A stretch of DNA of 32,759 bases from CAYONZ01 sp964405465 (GTDB lineage Bacteria; Bdellovibrionota; Bdellovibrionia; Bdellovibrionales; JAMPXM01), in the NCBI GenBank assembly GCA_964405465.1, contig CAYONZ010000038.1, forward strand, positions 1-32,759, given 5' to 3'. The notes beneath the pieces are model-generated. The model was given only the letters and a program-made list of their open reading frames with translations. It searched no databases and was not told where the DNA came from. This document shows positions 31,117-32,759 of the stretch, piece by piece. How positions within the stretch are numbered: position 1 is the stretch's first letter; each line of letters opens with the position of its first letter. The position numbers and the translations under genes were made by a program.

Positions 31117-32313
31117 ATGAAATATTTGATCGCAAAAACCTCAGGGTTCAGTTTTGAATCGTCTTCAGCTGCTCGTGCTGTATTGACATTAATACTGAGC
31201 CTAACTTCTCTTGTTGGTTGTAGTCACTTCGATCAATCTCTTGGACGAAAGAATCTTTCAATCGACCAGCTTTGGGCAAGAGACACAACAAAATCTGACT
31301 ATATGGGTTTCCGGAGAATGAATCGGGCCACTCCAGTCGTGACAGATCGGTTAGTTGTACAGGCAAATGCAATTGACGGAATTACCGCTTACTCTCGAGA
31401 CAATGGCGATTTGCTGTGGAGTCTTTCTATTCGAGGCGGGGTCGAGGCTGGTGTAACGGCAAACGGTGATCGGCTCTTTTTTGGGGCAAGTGATGGGATG
31501 TTTTACTCGGTTAATATCAATACTGGGAAAATTCTCTGGAGCTTTCCAATGAGAGCAGAAACATTGTCGCTACCAACTGTTGAAGGTTCGAATGTCTATG
31601 TACTTGGTGGCAATGATGTTTTGTACTGTCTCGATAAGGAATCTGGAAAACAGATTTGGGTTTACAATCGACAAAGCAGTTCCACACTTTCTATCCGCGC
31701 CGGATCAAGACCTACTGTAGACGGGGAGTCTGTTTATGTTGGATTTTCAGATGGATTTGTCGCCTCCCTACGAAGGAAAGACGGCGGACTTAATTGGGAA
31801 CGAAAGCTAAGTAAGAATTTACGTTTTAAAGATGTAGATACCACCCCTTTAGTGATCAACGATCGATTGTTTACTGCTAGTTTTGATGGATCAATTTTTT
31901 GTCTAGATAAAGCCTCTGGGCAGGTGACTTGGGAGGTAGAAGAGGGAGCTTATGCCCCACTGACTGTCCAAGATCAAAAAATCTATGCAGCAACGACCGG
32001 TGGGGCTTTGATTGCTCTCGATCGTGACTCTGGAAAAATCCTATGGAAAGTTTCTTCTCACAAGGGGATTACCACTCAGGCAGCGCTTTATCGCGGATAC
32101 TTGATCTATGGCGAGTCTGAGGGTGGTATGGTGGTTCTTGATCCAAATACACAAAAAGAAATGGCAAGATTTGAGCCGGGCCACGGTTTAACCTCATCAC
32201 CTTGGGTGAATGAAAAATCAGGAGAAGTGTTTTTTGTTTCGGGCGGCGCAAATTTATTTGCTCTTCGCGTGAGCTGGAAGAGAGAACGTGACCTTTTGCC
32301 ATGGGAAAAATAG
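31117..32313 (+). CDS. bamB: outer-membrane protein assembly factor BamB
   Basis: A lipoprotein of the BAM complex that inserts beta-barrel proteins into the outer membrane. A long signal ends at the lipobox LVGC (Cys35). The mature protein is a beta-propeller of PQQ-like repeats with the recurring pattern DxxTGKxLW: YSRDNGDLLWS, NINTGKILWSF, DKESGKQIWVY, RRKDGGLNWER, DKASGQVTWEV and DRDSGKILWKV. 398 residues, close to the family's size. It forms one unit with the upstream YfgM-like gene and overlaps the next lipoprotein gene by 13 bases. Confidence 0.93.
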   Translation: MKYLIAKTSGFSFESSSAARAVLTLILSLTSLVGCSHFDQSLGRKNLSIDQLWARDTTKSDYMGFRRMNRATPVVTDRLVVQANAIDGITAYSRDNGDLLWSLSIRGGVEAGVTANGDRLFFGASDGMFYSVNINTGKILWSFPMRAETLSLPTVEGSNVYVLGGNDVLYCLDKESGKQIWVYNRQSSSTLSIRAGSRPTVDGESVYVGFSDGFVASLRRKDGGLNWERKLSKNLRFKDVDTTPLVINDRLFTASFDGSIFCLDKASGQVTWEVEEGAYAPLTVQDQKIYAATTGGALIALDRDSGKILWKVSSHKGITTQAALYRGYLIYGESEGGMVVLDPNTQKEMARFEPGHGLTSSPWVNEKSGEVFFVSGGANLFALRVSWKRERDLLPWEK

Positions 32314-32717
32314 AAATAAAGGGAATTTTATTGGGATGGATACTGCTGAGTGCGACCTCCTGTCAGACTGGTCATTGTCGCCATTATGATGACAGTCGAC
32401 AGGTTATGCCGATTCACGGCAGTTCAGCTGCAGCTCCGGCATCCTCTGGACTCATCACCTCAGATTCATCTCATGTTTTGATTTTTAAATCTGATGCAAG
32501 TGTTCAGTGTCAACCCAGCAGTGGTATTACTCCTGAGCAAATGGAAAATGCTGAACTTCGGGGAATTTTGATTCACCGTCGTCTAAAGTCTGGGGATGGA
32601 AAAATGAGAATGACCTTATGTGGCCAACCAACTGGGCAAATCAATGTATTTGAGATTTCAAAAGACCAACTAATTGAAGCAGAAAATCGAAATTTTAAAG
32701 TGCTAGAGCAAAACTAG
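32301..32717 (+). CDS. small lipoprotein of unknown function, overlapping bamB
   Basis: 138 residues. The signal MGKIEIKGILLGWILLSATSC ends in a lipobox-like SATSC (Cys21). The mature part has a Ser/Ala-rich linker and about 80 residues with two further Cys (SVQCQP, MTLCGQP) that may pair. No family is recognised. The start lies 13 bases inside bamB, so the two are co-translated, suggesting an envelope role beside the BAM complex (inference). At this position many genomes have der. It is absent here. Confidence 0.65.
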   Translation: MGKIEIKGILLGWILLSATSCQTGHCRHYDDSRQVMPIHGSSAAAPASSGLITSDSSHVLIFKSDASVQCQPSSGITPEQMENAELRGILIHRRLKSGDGKMRMTLCGQPTGQINVFEISKDQLIEAENRNFKVLEQN

Positions 32718-32730
32718 CTTGAGGTTCAGG

Positions 32731-32759
32731 ATGAAGATGATTATCAGCGGAACCAATCG
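32731..32759 (+). CDS. start of a probable NAD(P)H-dependent FMN reductase (runs off window)
   Basis: Only nine codons and part of a tenth are visible: MKMIISGTN, then probably R. This matches the usual opening of flavodoxin-fold NADPH-dependent FMN reductases (MKxxxISGTNRPGS). GAGG at 32721-32724 precedes the ATG by six bases. The sequence is too short for certainty. Confidence 0.45.

Noticed and set aside
1..32759. tRNA, rRNA, CRISPR arrays and insertion sequences
   Set aside because: No T-loop/anticodon arrangement, rRNA block, regularly spaced repeat or transposase was found on reading both strands by eye.

Overview
The window reads as a chromosomal segment of a Gram-negative bacterium. 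It encodes lipoproteins with lipoboxes, a beta-barrel outer-membrane protein, BamB, a bacterial lipocalin and a periplasmic FKBP. The run rpmF-fabH-fabD-fabG-acpP-fabF-rpiB-glyA is the arrangement seen in the former Deltaproteobacteria. Together with several secreted hydrolases (nuclease, penicillin acylase, M23 endopeptidase, alkaline phosphatase), a leucine dehydrogenase and a tryptophan 2,3-dioxygenase, this suggests Bdellovibrionota or a close relative. That placement is inference, not proof. Four runs of exactly 100 N (1241-1340, 11529-11628, 13621-13720, 14948-15047) look like fixed-length placeholders in a draft scaffold, so the proteins crossing them have unknown true lengths.

Layout. 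1-3.2 kb: the end of an LpoB-like protein, a secreted protein of unknown function, a PafA-type alkaline phosphatase and a Blc lipocalin. 3.4-5.7 kb: a Maf/YceF pyrophosphatase, an FKBP lipoprotein and a Bcp peroxiredoxin with a lysine-rich tail. 5.7-9.6 kb, minus strand: a compact unit of a secreted protein, an arginase/formimidoylglutamase-family hydrolase, a threonine-aldolase-family PLP enzyme and a tryptophan 2,3-dioxygenase. 9.7-13.4 kb: an SRPBCC protein with a coupled unknown, epoxyqueuosine reductase (QueG) and the CCA-adding enzyme. 13.4-15.1 kb, minus strand: a secreted HNH nuclease and two small unknown genes. 15.3-20 kb: an outer-membrane beta-barrel, a penicillin acylase with a coupled small membrane protein, and an M23 lipoprotein. 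20-26.4 kb, minus strand: the fatty-acid synthesis operon, headed by rpmF (59 codons) and lacking plsX. 26.6-28.6 kb: a small secreted protein, a catalytic-domain-only tyrosine recombinase, an AT-rich gene-free stretch and a membrane-anchored helix-turn-helix protein. 29-32.8 kb: leucine dehydrogenase, then a YfgM-like TPR protein, BamB, a small lipoprotein and the start of a probable FMN reductase.

Functional themes. Envelope building and folding (LpoB-like, FKBP, YfgM-like, BamB, M23) and lipid synthesis (fab genes) dominate. Amino-acid catabolism is represented by tryptophan dioxygenase and leucine dehydrogenase. The most original hypothesis is that the dioxygenase unit is a non-canonical tryptophan-to-anthranilate route, in which an arginase-fold enzyme would replace KynB and a threonine-aldolase-fold enzyme would replace KynU. 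No tRNA, rRNA, CRISPR array or complete mobile element was seen.
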